Shown: positions 8,978-17,607 of the stretch, piece by piece | Position numbering within the stretch: position 1 is the stretch's first letter | Layout of the letters: every line of letters begins with the position of its first letter | From: Pseudomonas protegens | Lineage (GTDB): Bacteria; Pseudomonadota; Gammaproteobacteria; Pseudomonadales; Pseudomonadaceae | Length of the DNA: 64,000 bases | Direction: 5' to 3' | Assembly: GCF_013407925.2 (NCBI RefSeq) | Contig: NZ_CP060201.1 | Coordinates: 1,736,001 to 1,800,000, forward strand | Translations under genes and position numbers: made by a program | Notes under the pieces: generated by a model | What the model was told of the DNA's origin: nothing | The model's input: only the letters and a program-made list of their open reading frames with translations | Database searches by the model: none

Positions 8978-10591
8978 ATGTTACGAATCACCGAACTCAA
9001 GTTGCCGATCGACCATCCCGATGAAGACCTGCGCGCCGCCATCGTGCAGCGCCTGGGGATCGCCAGCGATGACCTGCTCGATTTCACCTTGTTCAAACGC
9101 AGCTACGATGCGCGCAAGAAGTCTTCCGAGCTGTGCTTCATCTACACCATCGACCTCAATGTGCGCGACGAAGCGCCGTTGCTGCTCAAGTTCGCCGACG
9201 ACCGTAACGTCAACCCGGCGCCGGATGTCAGCTACAAGGTGGTGGGCCAGGCCCCGGCAGAGCTGAATGAGCGGCCGATCGTGGTGGGTTTCGGCCCTTG
9301 CGGGATCTTTGCCGGCCTGTTGCTGGCGCAGATGGGCTTCAAGCCGATCATCCTCGAGCGCGGCAAGGAAGTACGCCAGCGCACCAAGGACACCTGGGGC
9401 CTGTGGCGCAAGAGCGTGCTCAACCCCGAGTCCAACGTGCAGTTCGGCGAAGGCGGTGCCGGAACCTTCTCCGACGGCAAGCTCTACAGCCAGATCAAGG
9501 ACCCGCAGCACCACGGTCGCAAGGTGCTCCACGAGTTCGTCAAGGCCGGCGCGCCGGACGAGATTCTCTACGTCAGCAAGCCGCACATCGGCACCTTCCG
9601 CCTGACCGGCGTGGTGGAAAACATGCGCCAGCAGATCATCGCCCTGGGCGGTGAAGTGCGCTTCGAGCAGCGGGTTACCGATGTGCTGATCGAAGACGGC
9701 CAACTGCAGGGCGTGGAACTGGCCAGCGGCGAACAGCTGCATTCCAAGCATGTAATCCTGGCCCTGGGCCACAGTGCCCGCGACACCTTCCGCATGCTCC
9801 ACAGCCGTGGCGTGTACATGGAAGCCAAGCCGTTCTCGGTGGGTTTCCGCATAGAACACCCGCAATCGCTGATCGACAGCGCGCGCCTGGGCAAGTACGC
9901 CGGCCACCCGAAACTCGGCGCCGCCGACTACAAGCTGGTGCACCACGCCAAGAACGGTCGTTCGGTCTACAGCTTCTGCATGTGCCCCGGCGGCACCGTG
10001 GTCGCGGCCACCTCCGAGCCGAACCGGGTGGTGACCAACGGCATGAGCCAGTACTCGCGCAACGAGCGCAACGCCAACTCCGGCATCGTCGTGGGCATCA
10101 CCCCGGAAGTGGATTACCCGGGCGGCCCGCTGGCGGGTATCGAGCTGCAGGAGCGCCTGGAGTCCCACGCCTTCGTCCTGGGCGGCAGCAACTACCAGGC
10201 CCCGGCGCAGCTGGTGGGCGATTTCATTGCCGGCAAGCCGACTACCGCCCTGGGCAGCGTCGAGCCGTCCTACAAGCCGGGGGTGAGCCTGGGTGACCTG
10301 GCCCTGGCCTTGCCGGACTTCGCCATCGAGGCGATTCGTGAGGCGCTGCCGGCTTTTGAACGGCAGATCAAGGGCTACTCGCTGCACGACGCGGTGCTGA
10401 CCGGCATCGAGACCCGCACCTCATCGCCGCTGCGCATTACTCGCGACGCCTCGATGCAGAGCTTGAATGTGAAGGGGCTGTACCCGGCCGGTGAAGGCGC
10501 CGGTTATGCCGGGGGTATTCTCTCCGCCGGGGTCGACGGGATTCGCATTGCCGAAGCGGTGGCCCGCGACATCCTCGGTATTCAGGCCTGA
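8978..10591 (+). CDS. NAD(P)/FAD-dependent oxidoreductase (COG2509-type)
   Basis: A 537-residue flavoprotein. After an N-terminal domain of about 90 residues (MLRITELKLPIDHPDED), a dinucleotide-binding motif VVGFGPCGIFAGLLLAQMG appears near residue 98. The GEGGAGTFSDGKLYS segment is typical of this dehydrogenase family. The C-terminal part has LYPAGEGAGYAGGILSAGVDG for FAD binding. The substrate is unknown. The start is the ATG at 8978; the upstream frame from 8951 lacks support. The gene stands alone between two REPINs. Confidence 0.9.
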   Translation: MLRITELKLPIDHPDEDLRAAIVQRLGIASDDLLDFTLFKRSYDARKKSSELCFIYTIDLNVRDEAPLLLKFADDRNVNPAPDVSYKVVGQAPAELNERPIVVGFGPCGIFAGLLLAQMGFKPIILERGKEVRQRTKDTWGLWRKSVLNPESNVQFGEGGAGTFSDGKLYSQIKDPQHHGRKVLHEFVKAGAPDEILYVSKPHIGTFRLTGVVENMRQQIIALGGEVRFEQRVTDVLIEDGQLQGVELASGEQLHSKHVILALGHSARDTFRMLHSRGVYMEAKPFSVGFRIEHPQSLIDSARLGKYAGHPKLGAADYKLVHHAKNGRSVYSFCMCPGGTVVAATSEPNRVVTNGMSQYSRNERNANSGIVVGITPEVDYPGGPLAGIELQERLESHAFVLGGSNYQAPAQLVGDFIAGKPTTALGSVEPSYKPGVSLGDLALALPDFAIEAIREALPAFERQIKGYSLHDAVLTGIETRTSSPLRITRDASMQSLNVKGLYPAGEGAGYAGGILSAGVDGIRIAEAVARDILGIQA

Positions 10592-10603
10592 CGCAACGGC
10601 CCT

Positions 10604-10626
10604 TTCGCCGGCAAGCCGGCTCCTAC
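10604..10626. repeat. Single REP palindrome
   Basis: A lone REP half (TTCGCCGGCAAGCCGGCTCCTAC) lies 13 nt after the oxidoreductase stop and directly before the REPIN at 10635. Confidence 0.8.
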
Positions 10627-10634
10627 CGCCTACC

Positions 10635-10716
10635 GTAGGAGCTGGCTTGCCAGCGAAGGCGTCGTCCAGAACAACGCAAGGCTCAAGGGCCTCTTCGCCG
10701 GCAAGCCGGCTCCTAC
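10635..10716. repeat. REPIN, near-identical to the one at 8020
   Basis: An 82-nt inverted REP pair. The arms are the same as in the element at 8020-8101, and the spacer differs at only a few positions. Same orientation and length suggest a recent common source. Confidence 0.88.
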
Positions 10717-10723
10717 GACAAGT

Positions 10724-11818
10724 TCAAATGCCGGCGCGCAATACGCTGGCCGGGAGTGCTTCGCCACGCTCGACGCTGGCCGCCACCGCATCGATCAACG
10801 CCGCCAGTTCATACCCCTGCTCCGCCAGCCACTGCTCATCGTAGTAGGTGGTCGCATAACGCTCGCCACCGTCACAGAGAATCGCCACGATCGAACCCGT
10901 CTCGCCGGCCGCGGCCATCTGCTGGGCGGCCATCAGGGCGCCGATCAGGTTGGTGCCGCTGGAACCACCAACCCGCCGCCCCAGGCGCTGGGCCAGGTAG
11001 TGCATGGCGGCCAGGGACAGGGCATCCGGCACCTTGACCATGGCGTCGATCACCTTGGGCAGGAATGAAGCCTCGACCCGTGGCCGACCAATGCCTTCGA
11101 TCCGCGAACCGCAATCCAGGCGCAGGCTGGCATCACCGCTCTGGTAGTAGTCGAAGAACACCGAACGCTCGGCATCGGCACACAGCACCCGGGTGCTGTG
11201 CTGGCGATAACGCACGTAGCGGCCCAGGGTCGCGGTGGTGCCACCGGTGCCCGGGCTGGAGATCAGCCAGCTGGGCTCCGGATACCGCTCGAAACGCAGC
11301 TGCTGGAAGATCGACTCGGCAATGTTGTTGTTGGCTCGCCAGTCGGTGGCGCGCTCGGCGTAGGTGAACTGATCCATGAAGTGGCCGCCACTTTCCCGGG
11401 CCAGGCGTTCGGACTCGGCATAGATCTGCGTCGGGTCCTGTACCAAATGGCTCTTGCCGCCGTAGAAAGCGATCTGGGCGATCTTTTCCTGGGACGTGCT
11501 GGCGGGCATCACGGCAATGAACGGCAGGCCCAGGAGACGGGCGAAATAGGCTTCGGAAATCGCCGTCGAGCCGCTGGACGCTTCGATCACCGGCGCACCG
11601 GGTTTGAGCCAGCCGTTGCACAGGGCATAGAGAAACAGCGAGCGAGCCAGGCGATGCTTGAGACTGCCGGTGGGATGGCTGGATTCATCCTTGAAATACA
11701 GCTCGATGCCCGGCTGCCCCGGCAGCGGCAATGGGATCAGATGGGTGTCGGCGCTGCGCTGGAAGTCGGCTTCGATGATGCGGATGGCCTCACGGGCCCA
11801 CTGGCGATTGTCGCTCAT
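10724..11818 (-). CDS. PLP-dependent cysteine synthase/desulfhydrase-like enzyme
   Basis: A 364-residue fold-type II PLP enzyme of the cysteine synthase superfamily. The PLP lysine is in [11 protein letters not shown] (Lys54), the substrate loop is [14 protein letters not shown], and a Gly-rich phosphate-binding stretch [15 protein letters not shown] follows. The N-terminus ([18 protein letters not shown]) matches the branch that includes L-cysteine desulfhydrase Cds1 of Mycobacterium, so H2S-producing cysteine breakdown is as likely as synthesis. It is a single gene reading away from nhaA. Confidence 0.85.
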   Translation of the reverse strand: MSDNRQWAREAIRIIEADFQRSADTHLIPLPLPGQPGIELYFKDESSHPTGSLKHRLARSLFLYALCNGWLKPGAPVIEASSGSTAISEAYFARLLGLPFIAVMPASTSQEKIAQIAFYGGKSHLVQDPTQIYAESERLARESGGHFMDQFTYAERATDWRANNNIAESIFQQLRFERYPEPSWLISSPGTGGTTATLGRYVRYRQHSTRVLCADAERSVFFDYYQSGDASLRLDCGSRIEGIGRPRVEASFLPKVIDAMVKVPDALSLAAMHYLAQRLGRRVGGSSGTNLIGALMAAQQMAAAGETGSIVAILCDGGERYATTYYDEQWLAEQGYELAALIDAVAASVERGEALPASVLRAGI

Positions 11819-12141
11819 GTTCTATTCTCGTCAGATCGAACGCCGTACCGGCGCAAGAAGATGAAATGCACCCGGCCTGGATAATCCGGGAAGTCGGGGC
11901 TGACAGGCGCTTTCCCCAGGAAAAACGGCCCGCAACGCCCCGAATCAGACATGTTATGAAATAACTTTCAGGGCTTACAGGTACAGCTGAGAAGCAATTG
12001 GAAACACAACTGCAAACGAGCATTTTTAAGCAGGCCCTTTAGCCTCTGCATATAACAAAAAAGAATATAATTTTTGTTTTAACAACTAACTGCACGGGTT
12101 AGGGTGTGCCACCTATTTTTAGATTTAGATGGAGAGCGACC
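11819..12141. other. 323-nt intergenic region between cysteine synthase-like gene and nhaA
   Basis: A divergent promoter region, AT-rich from 12050 to 12100, followed by the nhaA ribosome site GGAGAG at 12131-12136. No further gene or clear motif is seen. Confidence 0.5.
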
Positions 12142-13329
12142 TTGCCTCTGCGTAGCACTTTCACTCGTTTCTTTGCCATGGAAGCTGCCAGCGGTCTGTT
12201 ATTGATCGCCGCTGCCATCCTGGCTCTCATCATCAACAACTCACCGCTGTCCTGGCTGTACAACGGCTTGCTGGAAACCCCGGTGGTGGTCCAGATCGGC
12301 GCCTTGAAGATCGCCAAACCGCTGTTGCTGTGGATCAACGATGGCCTGATGGCGCTGTTCTTCCTGCTGATCGGCCTTGAGGTCAAGCGCGAGGTCCTGG
12401 AAGGCCAGCTGTCCAAGCCTTCGCAGATCGTCCTGCCGGGCATGGCGGCCATTGGCGGGATGCTGGTCCCGGCGCTGATCTACTGGTTTCTCAACCGCGA
12501 CAATCCGGCAGCGCTCAATGGCTGGGCGATTCCCACCGCCACCGACATCGCCTTCGCCCTGGGGGTCCTGGCCCTGCTGGGCAAGCGGGTGCCAACCTCG
12601 CTGAAGCTGTTCCTCATGACCCTGGCGATCATCGATGACCTGGGGGCCATCGTGATCATCGCGATCTTCTACTCCGGCGCCCTGTCGACCCTGTCGCTGC
12701 TGCTGGCGGCCGCCTGCATCGCCGCCCTGGTGGCAATGAACCGCATGGGGGTGGTGAAACTCGGGCCGTACATGATCATCGGCCTGATTCTCTGGGTTTG
12801 CGTACTCAAGAGTGGCGTCCATGCCACCCTGGCCGGCGTGACCCTGGCCTTCTGCATTCCCCTGCGCACCCGCAATGCCGAGCCCTCGCCCTCACAGGCC
12901 CTGGAACATGCGCTGCACCCCTGGGTGGCGTTCGGCATCCTGCCACTGTTCGCCTTCGCCAACGCTGGTCTGTCGCTGAGCGGCGTAACCCTGGAGAGCT
13001 TCACCCACCATGTCCCCATGGGCATCGCCATCGGCCTGTTGCTGGGCAAGACCATCGGCGTGTTCGGCCTCAGCTGGCTGGCAGTCAAAGCCGGACTTAC
13101 GGCCTTGCCGGCCGGCGCCAACTGGGGGCAGATCCTCGGGGTGGCGATTCTCTGCGGTATCGGCTTCACCATGAGCCTGTTCGTCGGCTCCCTGGCCTTT
13201 GAGCCCGGCAGCAGCGACTACGCAGGCATGGATCGCATGGGAATTCTCACCGGCTCGCTGCTCGCGGCACTGATCGGTTACGCCGTCACCGCGGCTGCCA
13301 GTCGCAAGAACACGGCGCTGAGCTCCTGA
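12142..13329 (+). CDS. nhaA: Na+/H+ antiporter NhaA
   Basis: An inner-membrane sodium/proton antiporter for pH and sodium homeostasis, 395 residues with about 12 membrane helices. The paired ion-binding aspartates are in [19 protein letters not shown], and [21 protein letters not shown] is the family hallmark. The start is decided by GGAGAG at 12131-12136, which places a TTG at 12142 (giving [11 protein letters not shown], the common N-terminus of Pseudomonas NhaA). The upstream in-frame GTG at 12106 has no ribosome site. Confidence 0.93.
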   Translation: MPLRSTFTRFFAMEAASGLLLIAAAILALIINNSPLSWLYNGLLETPVVVQIGALKIAKPLLLWINDGLMALFFLLIGLEVKREVLEGQLSKPSQIVLPGMAAIGGMLVPALIYWFLNRDNPAALNGWAIPTATDIAFALGVLALLGKRVPTSLKLFLMTLAIIDDLGAIVIIAIFYSGALSTLSLLLAAACIAALVAMNRMGVVKLGPYMIIGLILWVCVLKSGVHATLAGVTLAFCIPLRTRNAEPSPSQALEHALHPWVAFGILPLFAFANAGLSLSGVTLESFTHHVPMGIAIGLLLGKTIGVFGLSWLAVKAGLTALPAGANWGQILGVAILCGIGFTMSLFVGSLAFEPGSSDYAGMDRMGILTGSLLAALIGYAVTAAASRKNTALSS

Positions 13330-13357
13330 TCAAACAGGATCCAGCCGCCTGAAAACA

Positions 13358-13391
13358 CAAAACCCCGACCAGTTGCCTGGCCGGGGTTTTG
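13358..13391. terminator. Bidirectional terminator between nhaA and the glycine-zipper gene
   Basis: CAAAACCCCG(A)CC pairs with GGCCGGGGTTTTG. A-rich and T-rich flanks on either side allow use from both convergent genes. Confidence 0.85.
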
Positions 13392-13407
13392 TTTTGCAGC
13401 ACAGGTA

Positions 13408-13872
13408 TCAGCGGGTAACGCGGCTGGTACCGTTGACGGTCATGATGCGCACACGATCACCAACCCGGAACACTTCGTTTTCCTGCACCTGCTGCACATA
13501 GGCACGCATGCTGCCGTCGTCTTCACGCACGGTGATTTCAACGCCCTGGGTACGGGTCAGGCCTTCTTCAGTGGCCGAGCCCAGCAGACCGCCGGCTACC
13601 GCACCGATCACCGCGGTGACGATGCTGCCACGACCGCCGCCGATAGCGCTGCCACCCACACCGCCGATCACAGCGCCAGCAGCGCCGCCGATCGGGGTCT
13701 TGGTGCCTTCGATTTTCACCGGACGCAGGGATTCGATGGTGCCCATACGCACGGTTTGCACACGACGTGCTTCGTCACGGGAGTAGGAATCACCGGTCAG
13801 GTTAGAGGCACAACCGCCGAGCAACGTTGCCATCGCGGTGAAAGACGCAACCAGCAAAACAGACTTACGCAT
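13408..13872 (-). CDS. Glycine-zipper 2TM-domain outer membrane lipoprotein (SlyB/PcpY-like)
   Basis: A 154-residue lipoprotein with lipobox TLLGGC near residue 19. It carries a glycine-zipper stretch (GGAAGAVIGGVGGSAIGGG, then AVIGAVAGGLLGS) and a C-terminal beta-rich part ending VGDRVRIMTVNGTSRV. This is the SlyB-like envelope-integrity family. ATG 13872 has GGAG upstream (ttggagttgatcct). The longer frame from 13956 is not supported. Confidence 0.88.
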   Translation of the reverse strand: MRKSVLLVASFTAMATLLGGCASNLTGDSYSRDEARRVQTVRMGTIESLRPVKIEGTKTPIGGAAGAVIGGVGGSAIGGGRGSIVTAVIGAVAGGLLGSATEEGLTRTQGVEITVREDDGSMRAYVQQVQENEVFRVGDRVRIMTVNGTSRVTR

Positions 13873-14046
13873 AGGATCAACTCCAAAGGACAGATGGTCA
13901 TTAGACTCCGCAGCTTGACGCCTGTCACGGCGCAGCCCGGATAAAATTGGTTTCATTCAGCCGAAGTACAGACTGTATGAACGCTAAACCTTCTCAATAC
14001 GGTGACGCCAGTTTCCCGCAGAACGCCACCGAACAAAGGATTTTCC

Positions 14047-14283
14047 ATGGATTACTTCATCATCATCGTAACCACCGTCGCCGGTCTGTACTTCCACTGG
14101 TGGCTGTATGTACGCATCAAGCGCTGGACAGACCGGGACCTGGCACTGTCCATGGCCAGAAGCGATGAACAGAAGAAGCAATTCATGCTGCAACAACTGG
14201 CTGAGGCGCAACGCCAGAAAGTAAAACGCCGGGACCTGCCGCAATGGCTCGAAGCCGCTGCGGCCGGTTATCCCGGCGAGTAA
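14047..14283 (+). CDS. Small single-span membrane protein, unknown
   Basis: A 78-residue product with one N-terminal membrane helix (YFIIIVTTVAGLYFHWWLYVRI). It is followed by a charged, probably helical cytoplasmic tail rich in Arg/Lys/Gln. AAAGGA lies about 7 nt before the ATG. It is convergent with pdxH. I do not recognise a function. Confidence 0.7.
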   Translation: MDYFIIIVTTVAGLYFHWWLYVRIKRWTDRDLALSMARSDEQKKQFMLQQLAEAQRQKVKRRDLPQWLEAAAAGYPGE

Positions 14284-14293
14284 CCCACAGTCC

Positions 14294-14941
14294 TCAGGGA
14301 GCCAGACGTTCGCGGACCCACTGCTCGCCCAGCAGGCGATAGTTCAAACGATCATGCAGGCGACTGGGACGCCCCTGCCAGAATTCGATGCGTTCGGGCA
14401 GCAAACGATAACCACCCCAGTGTTCCGGGCAATCGGGCTGACTGTCGCTGAAGCGCGCCTCGGTGGCCTTGAGCAGTTCCTGCAACTCGTCGCGATCGGC
14501 GATCACCCGGCTTTGCGGTGACGCCCAGGCCCCCAGGCGGCTACCCAGAGGACGAACCTGGTAATAGGCATCGGACTCCTCGGGCGTGACCTTGGCCACC
14601 CGCCCCTCAATCCGCACCTGACGCTCCAGGGTTGGCCAGAAGAAGGTCATGGCGGCAAAGGGCCGCGCAGCCAGTTGCTGCCCCTTGGCACTCTCGTAGT
14701 TGGTGAAGAAGGTAAAACCTTGTTCATCCAACCCCTTGAGCAACAGGATGCGGCAATGGGGCCGACCCTCGGTATCGACGGTCGCCAGGGTCATGGCATT
14801 GGCCTCTACCGGGGGCTGCTCGGTTTTCACCGCTTCGGCAAACCACTGGTGGAACAGCGCAAAGGGTTCGTCCGGGGCCTGGGCCTCGGACAAACCATCG
14901 CGGGTGTAATCGCGGCGCATATCAGCCAGGGACTGAGTCAT
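14294..14941 (-). CDS. pdxH: Pyridoxamine 5'-phosphate oxidase PdxH
   Basis: An FMN enzyme that makes pyridoxal 5'-phosphate from PNP/PMP. At 215 residues it has the family features: [10 protein letters not shown] at the N-terminus, the FMN-binding block [32 protein letters not shown] in the middle, and the C-terminal [14 protein letters not shown] with the conserved Arg-Leu-His-Asp-Arg substrate motif. It lies 23 nt downstream of the OmpA-family gene on the same strand, so co-transcription is possible. Confidence 0.96.
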   Translation of the reverse strand: MTQSLADMRRDYTRDGLSEAQAPDEPFALFHQWFAEAVKTEQPPVEANAMTLATVDTEGRPHCRILLLKGLDEQGFTFFTNYESAKGQQLAARPFAAMTFFWPTLERQVRIEGRVAKVTPEESDAYYQVRPLGSRLGAWASPQSRVIADRDELQELLKATEARFSDSQPDCPEHWGGYRLLPERIEFWQGRPSRLHDRLNYRLLGEQWVRERLAP

Positions 14942-14964
14942 GCCTGCTTCCTTTTCCTTGAGAA

Positions 14965-16209
14965 TCAGTTGTTAGCTTGCGCGGTGGACGCGACTTTCTT
15001 CGCCGGAGCTGCTGCCTTTTTCGCCGGAGCCTTCTTGGCGGCGGGCTTTTTGGCAACGGTGGACTTCTTCGCTGGCGCTGCGGCCTTTTTGCCGGTTGCA
15101 GCAGGCACAGGCGGCTTGGCGTCCTGCACGGCGACCATTTCGGTCTCGGATGGCGTCGGCTGGTTGTACTTGCTCAGCAGGCCCAACAGCGTGCTGCGCT
15201 GGGTCAGCATGATTTCCACGCGACGGTTCAGCGAACGGCCCTGGGGGCTGTCGTTGGCGGCGCGCGGCATCACGGCGCCCATGCCACGCAGCATCAGGCG
15301 GTCCTGCTTCAAGCCGCTGAGGCTGAAGATGGCGGCAACGGACTGTGCCCGATCGCGGCTCAGTTTCTGGTTGGCCAGGGTCGGACCGGTGGCATCGGCA
15401 TGACCGAGGATCAGCACGGCCGTCTTGGGATCGCCTTCAACCGCCTTGGCTACGCGGGTGAACGGGCCCAGGGTCACAGGCAGCAGCATGGCCGGACGAT
15501 CCGGGTTGAAGGAGGCGTCGACCAGTGCCGTGACCACCAGCACGTTTTCACGACGTTCCACTTGCAGCTTGCTGTCCTTCACCGCTTCACGCAGGCGTGG
15601 CTCGTAGTCGTCCAGCCAGGCCTGGGTGATTTTCGGATCGGGCATCGGCACGTCCGCCACATTCACTTTGCTCAGAGGCTTGGGCTCGCTCTTGGCAAAC
15701 GGCCACCACCAGTGAGTCTCGGAATCCGCGGCCTTGGCCACTGCAGGAGCGGGAGCCGGCTCGGCTTTCTTGGCTTCGGCGACCGGCTTGTCGGCGGAGT
15801 CCTTGGAGGAGAACGGCCACCACCAGCTGCTGCTCTCGGCCTTCGCGGCGGGCGCGGCTGGGGCTGCGGCCACAGGAGCGGGCGCGGGCGCCGGTTCGGC
15901 AGCCGCAACGGCGGGCTTGGCGGCCGCCGCAGCTTTGCCGGCTGGCGCTGCAGGTTTGGCAGAAGCGGTGGCTTTGGCGGCAGGCGCCGGCGCAGCGGCT
16001 TTGGCCGCTACCGCCGGTTTGCCCGCAGGAGCGGCAGGCGCCGCTTCGGCTGCGGCCGGTTTCTCGGCCGCTTGCGGGGCTTGATTGCTGCTGCTCTTGT
16101 CGGACCCGAACGACCACCAATGGCCGCCATCCGCTTCATTTTGTGGGGTTTGTGCACAACCGGTGACGGTCAGGCAGATGGCCAAGGCTAGAGACTTGTT
16201 TGACGACAT
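14965..16209 (-). CDS. OmpA-family lipoprotein with Trp-rich repeats and Lys/Ala/Pro tail
   Basis: A 414-residue envelope protein. A lipoprotein signal with VTGCAQ ends at Cys18. A very long Ala/Pro/Lys linker follows (residues 45-165) in which three short Trp motifs stand out: HWWSF near 30, SWWWPF near 128 and HWWWPF near 166, each followed by Ser/Lys/Asp. The OmpA C-like peptidoglycan-binding domain covers about 225-345 ([28 protein letters not shown]). The last 40 residues are [17 protein letters not shown], resembling histone H1/AlgP tails. The core domain is secure; the roles of the repeats and tail are unknown. Confidence 0.85.
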   Translation of the reverse strand: MSSNKSLALAICLTVTGCAQTPQNEADGGHWWSFGSDKSSSNQAPQAAEKPAAAEAAPAAPAGKPAVAAKAAAPAPAAKATASAKPAAPAGKAAAAAKPAVAAAEPAPAPAPVAAAPAAPAAKAESSSWWWPFSSKDSADKPVAEAKKAEPAPAPAVAKAADSETHWWWPFAKSEPKPLSKVNVADVPMPDPKITQAWLDDYEPRLREAVKDSKLQVERRENVLVVTALVDASFNPDRPAMLLPVTLGPFTRVAKAVEGDPKTAVLILGHADATGPTLANQKLSRDRAQSVAAIFSLSGLKQDRLMLRGMGAVMPRAANDSPQGRSLNRRVEIMLTQRSTLLGLLSKYNQPTPSETEMVAVQDAKPPVPAATGKKAAAPAKKSTVAKKPAAKKAPAKKAAAPAKKVASTAQANN

Positions 16210-16349
16210 GGGATATCCACAAAATGAGATAAAAAATTCGGTCTAAATAACCGCTACAAACAGACGCTTGGAAATTATAAAAGCCACAGGGTTGATGCCT
16301 GCAGCTTTTCCAGCATGTTTAAGCAAAAAAGTTCTTAACAGCAACCTTT

Positions 16350-17495
16350 TTACAGACAATCCGACAAAACCCGCACCAGCTTCTGTGCCCGTGGATCCAT
16401 CAAGACATAAGGCCCCAGGGTGTTTGTCACAAAACCGAAGGCCACGTCATGTTCCGGGTCAGCAAATCCGATGGAACCGCCCGCTCCCGGATGCCCGAAT
16501 GCCCGGGCGCCCAGGCCGAAAGTGGCATTGGCGACCTGGGGCTGGTCGAGCATGCATCCCAGGCCGAACCGGGTCTGGGTCAGCAAGGTCTTGTCCATGC
16601 CCAGGCTGTGCTCACGGGTCAGCTCTTCGAGCATGTCGGCCTCCAGCAAACTGCCGTCCAGCAAGCCGCTATAGAAACCGGCAAGGCTGCGGGCATTGCC
16701 ATGGCCATTGGCCGCCGGCTGCTGCATGCGCCGCCACTCGGGTTTATTGGTGCTGGTCATGATAGACGGCGGATTGGTAAAGGCCCGGGTGGTCATCGCC
16801 GTGGGCTCGCGCATGGTCACTTGCAACAGGCGCTGGGCCGCGGCATCGCCGACATTGCCCTTGCCACGGGCGATATGCGCGACCCGATGAAACTCCTCGT
16901 CAGCCAGCCCCACATGAAAATCCAGCCCCAAAGGCTTGGCCACCCGGGCCACGATCGACTCCCCCGGGCCACGGCCGTCGGCCCGCCGGATCAGTTCCCC
17001 CACCAACCAGCCATAGGTGATGGCGGCGTAACCGTGCCCGTCACCCGGCGTCCACCAGGGCTGCTCCGCCGCCAGGGCATCCACCATGGTTTGCCAGTCG
17101 TACAGGGCTTCGGGGGGCAGCAACTCACGCAGGGCCGGCAGCCCGGCCTGGTGGCAGAGCAACTGACGCAGGGTAATCGCGGCCTTGCCCGAGGCGGCGA
17201 ACGCCGGCCAGTAATCGGCCACTGGCGCATCCAGCTTGAGTTTGCCTTCGGCCACCAACTGCAGCGCGGTGACTGCGGTGAAGGTCTTGGTGCAGGAAAA
17301 CAGGTTGGCGATGGTGTCGCTGTGCCAGGCCTCGGCGCCATCCTTGTCGGCGGTGCCGGCCCAGAGGTCGATGACGGTTTCTCCACCGATCTGGATGCAC
17401 AACGCCGCGCCGCGCTCCTGGGGATCCTCGAACAATGCCGCGAAGGCCTCGCGTACCGCCTCGAATTTAAGTTCGTAATGACCCTGAATCTGCAC
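16350..17495 (-). CDS. Serine hydrolase, beta-lactamase/EstB family
   Basis: A 381-residue class C beta-lactamase-like esterase. The SxxK active-site motif is FSCTK (Ser67, Lys70). A YGW segment gives the Tyr, and the C-terminal FGHPGAGGSIGFADP replaces KTG as usual in EstB-type carboxylesterases. Start: GTG at 17495, preceded by GGGGGAG six nt upstream; the ATG-type extension to 17537 has no ribosome site. No signal peptide is seen, so it is probably cytoplasmic. It is more likely an esterase than a true beta-lactamase. Confidence 0.85.
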   Translation of the reverse strand: MQIQGHYELKFEAVREAFAALFEDPQERGAALCIQIGGETVIDLWAGTADKDGAEAWHSDTIANLFSCTKTFTAVTALQLVAEGKLKLDAPVADYWPAFAASGKAAITLRQLLCHQAGLPALRELLPPEALYDWQTMVDALAAEQPWWTPGDGHGYAAITYGWLVGELIRRADGRGPGESIVARVAKPLGLDFHVGLADEEFHRVAHIARGKGNVGDAAAQRLLQVTMREPTAMTTRAFTNPPSIMTSTNKPEWRRMQQPAANGHGNARSLAGFYSGLLDGSLLEADMLEELTREHSLGMDKTLLTQTRFGLGCMLDQPQVANATFGLGARAFGHPGAGGSIGFADPEHDVAFGFVTNTLGPYVLMDPRAQKLVRVLSDCL

Positions 17496-17607
17496 CCTGA
17501 CTCCCCCAGCACATTTGCTCGACAACGAGGCGCGCATTGTTCCAGCCCGTAACGGATTTGGGAACAGCCGACGGGGCTGCGCTCATGACGCCAGGGCCCC
17601 CGGCCGA

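Noticed and set aside
16350..17495. Reading the serine hydrolase as an AmpC antibiotic resistance gene
   Set aside because: SxxK is present but no KTG triad and no signal peptide; it fits EstB-type esterases better.
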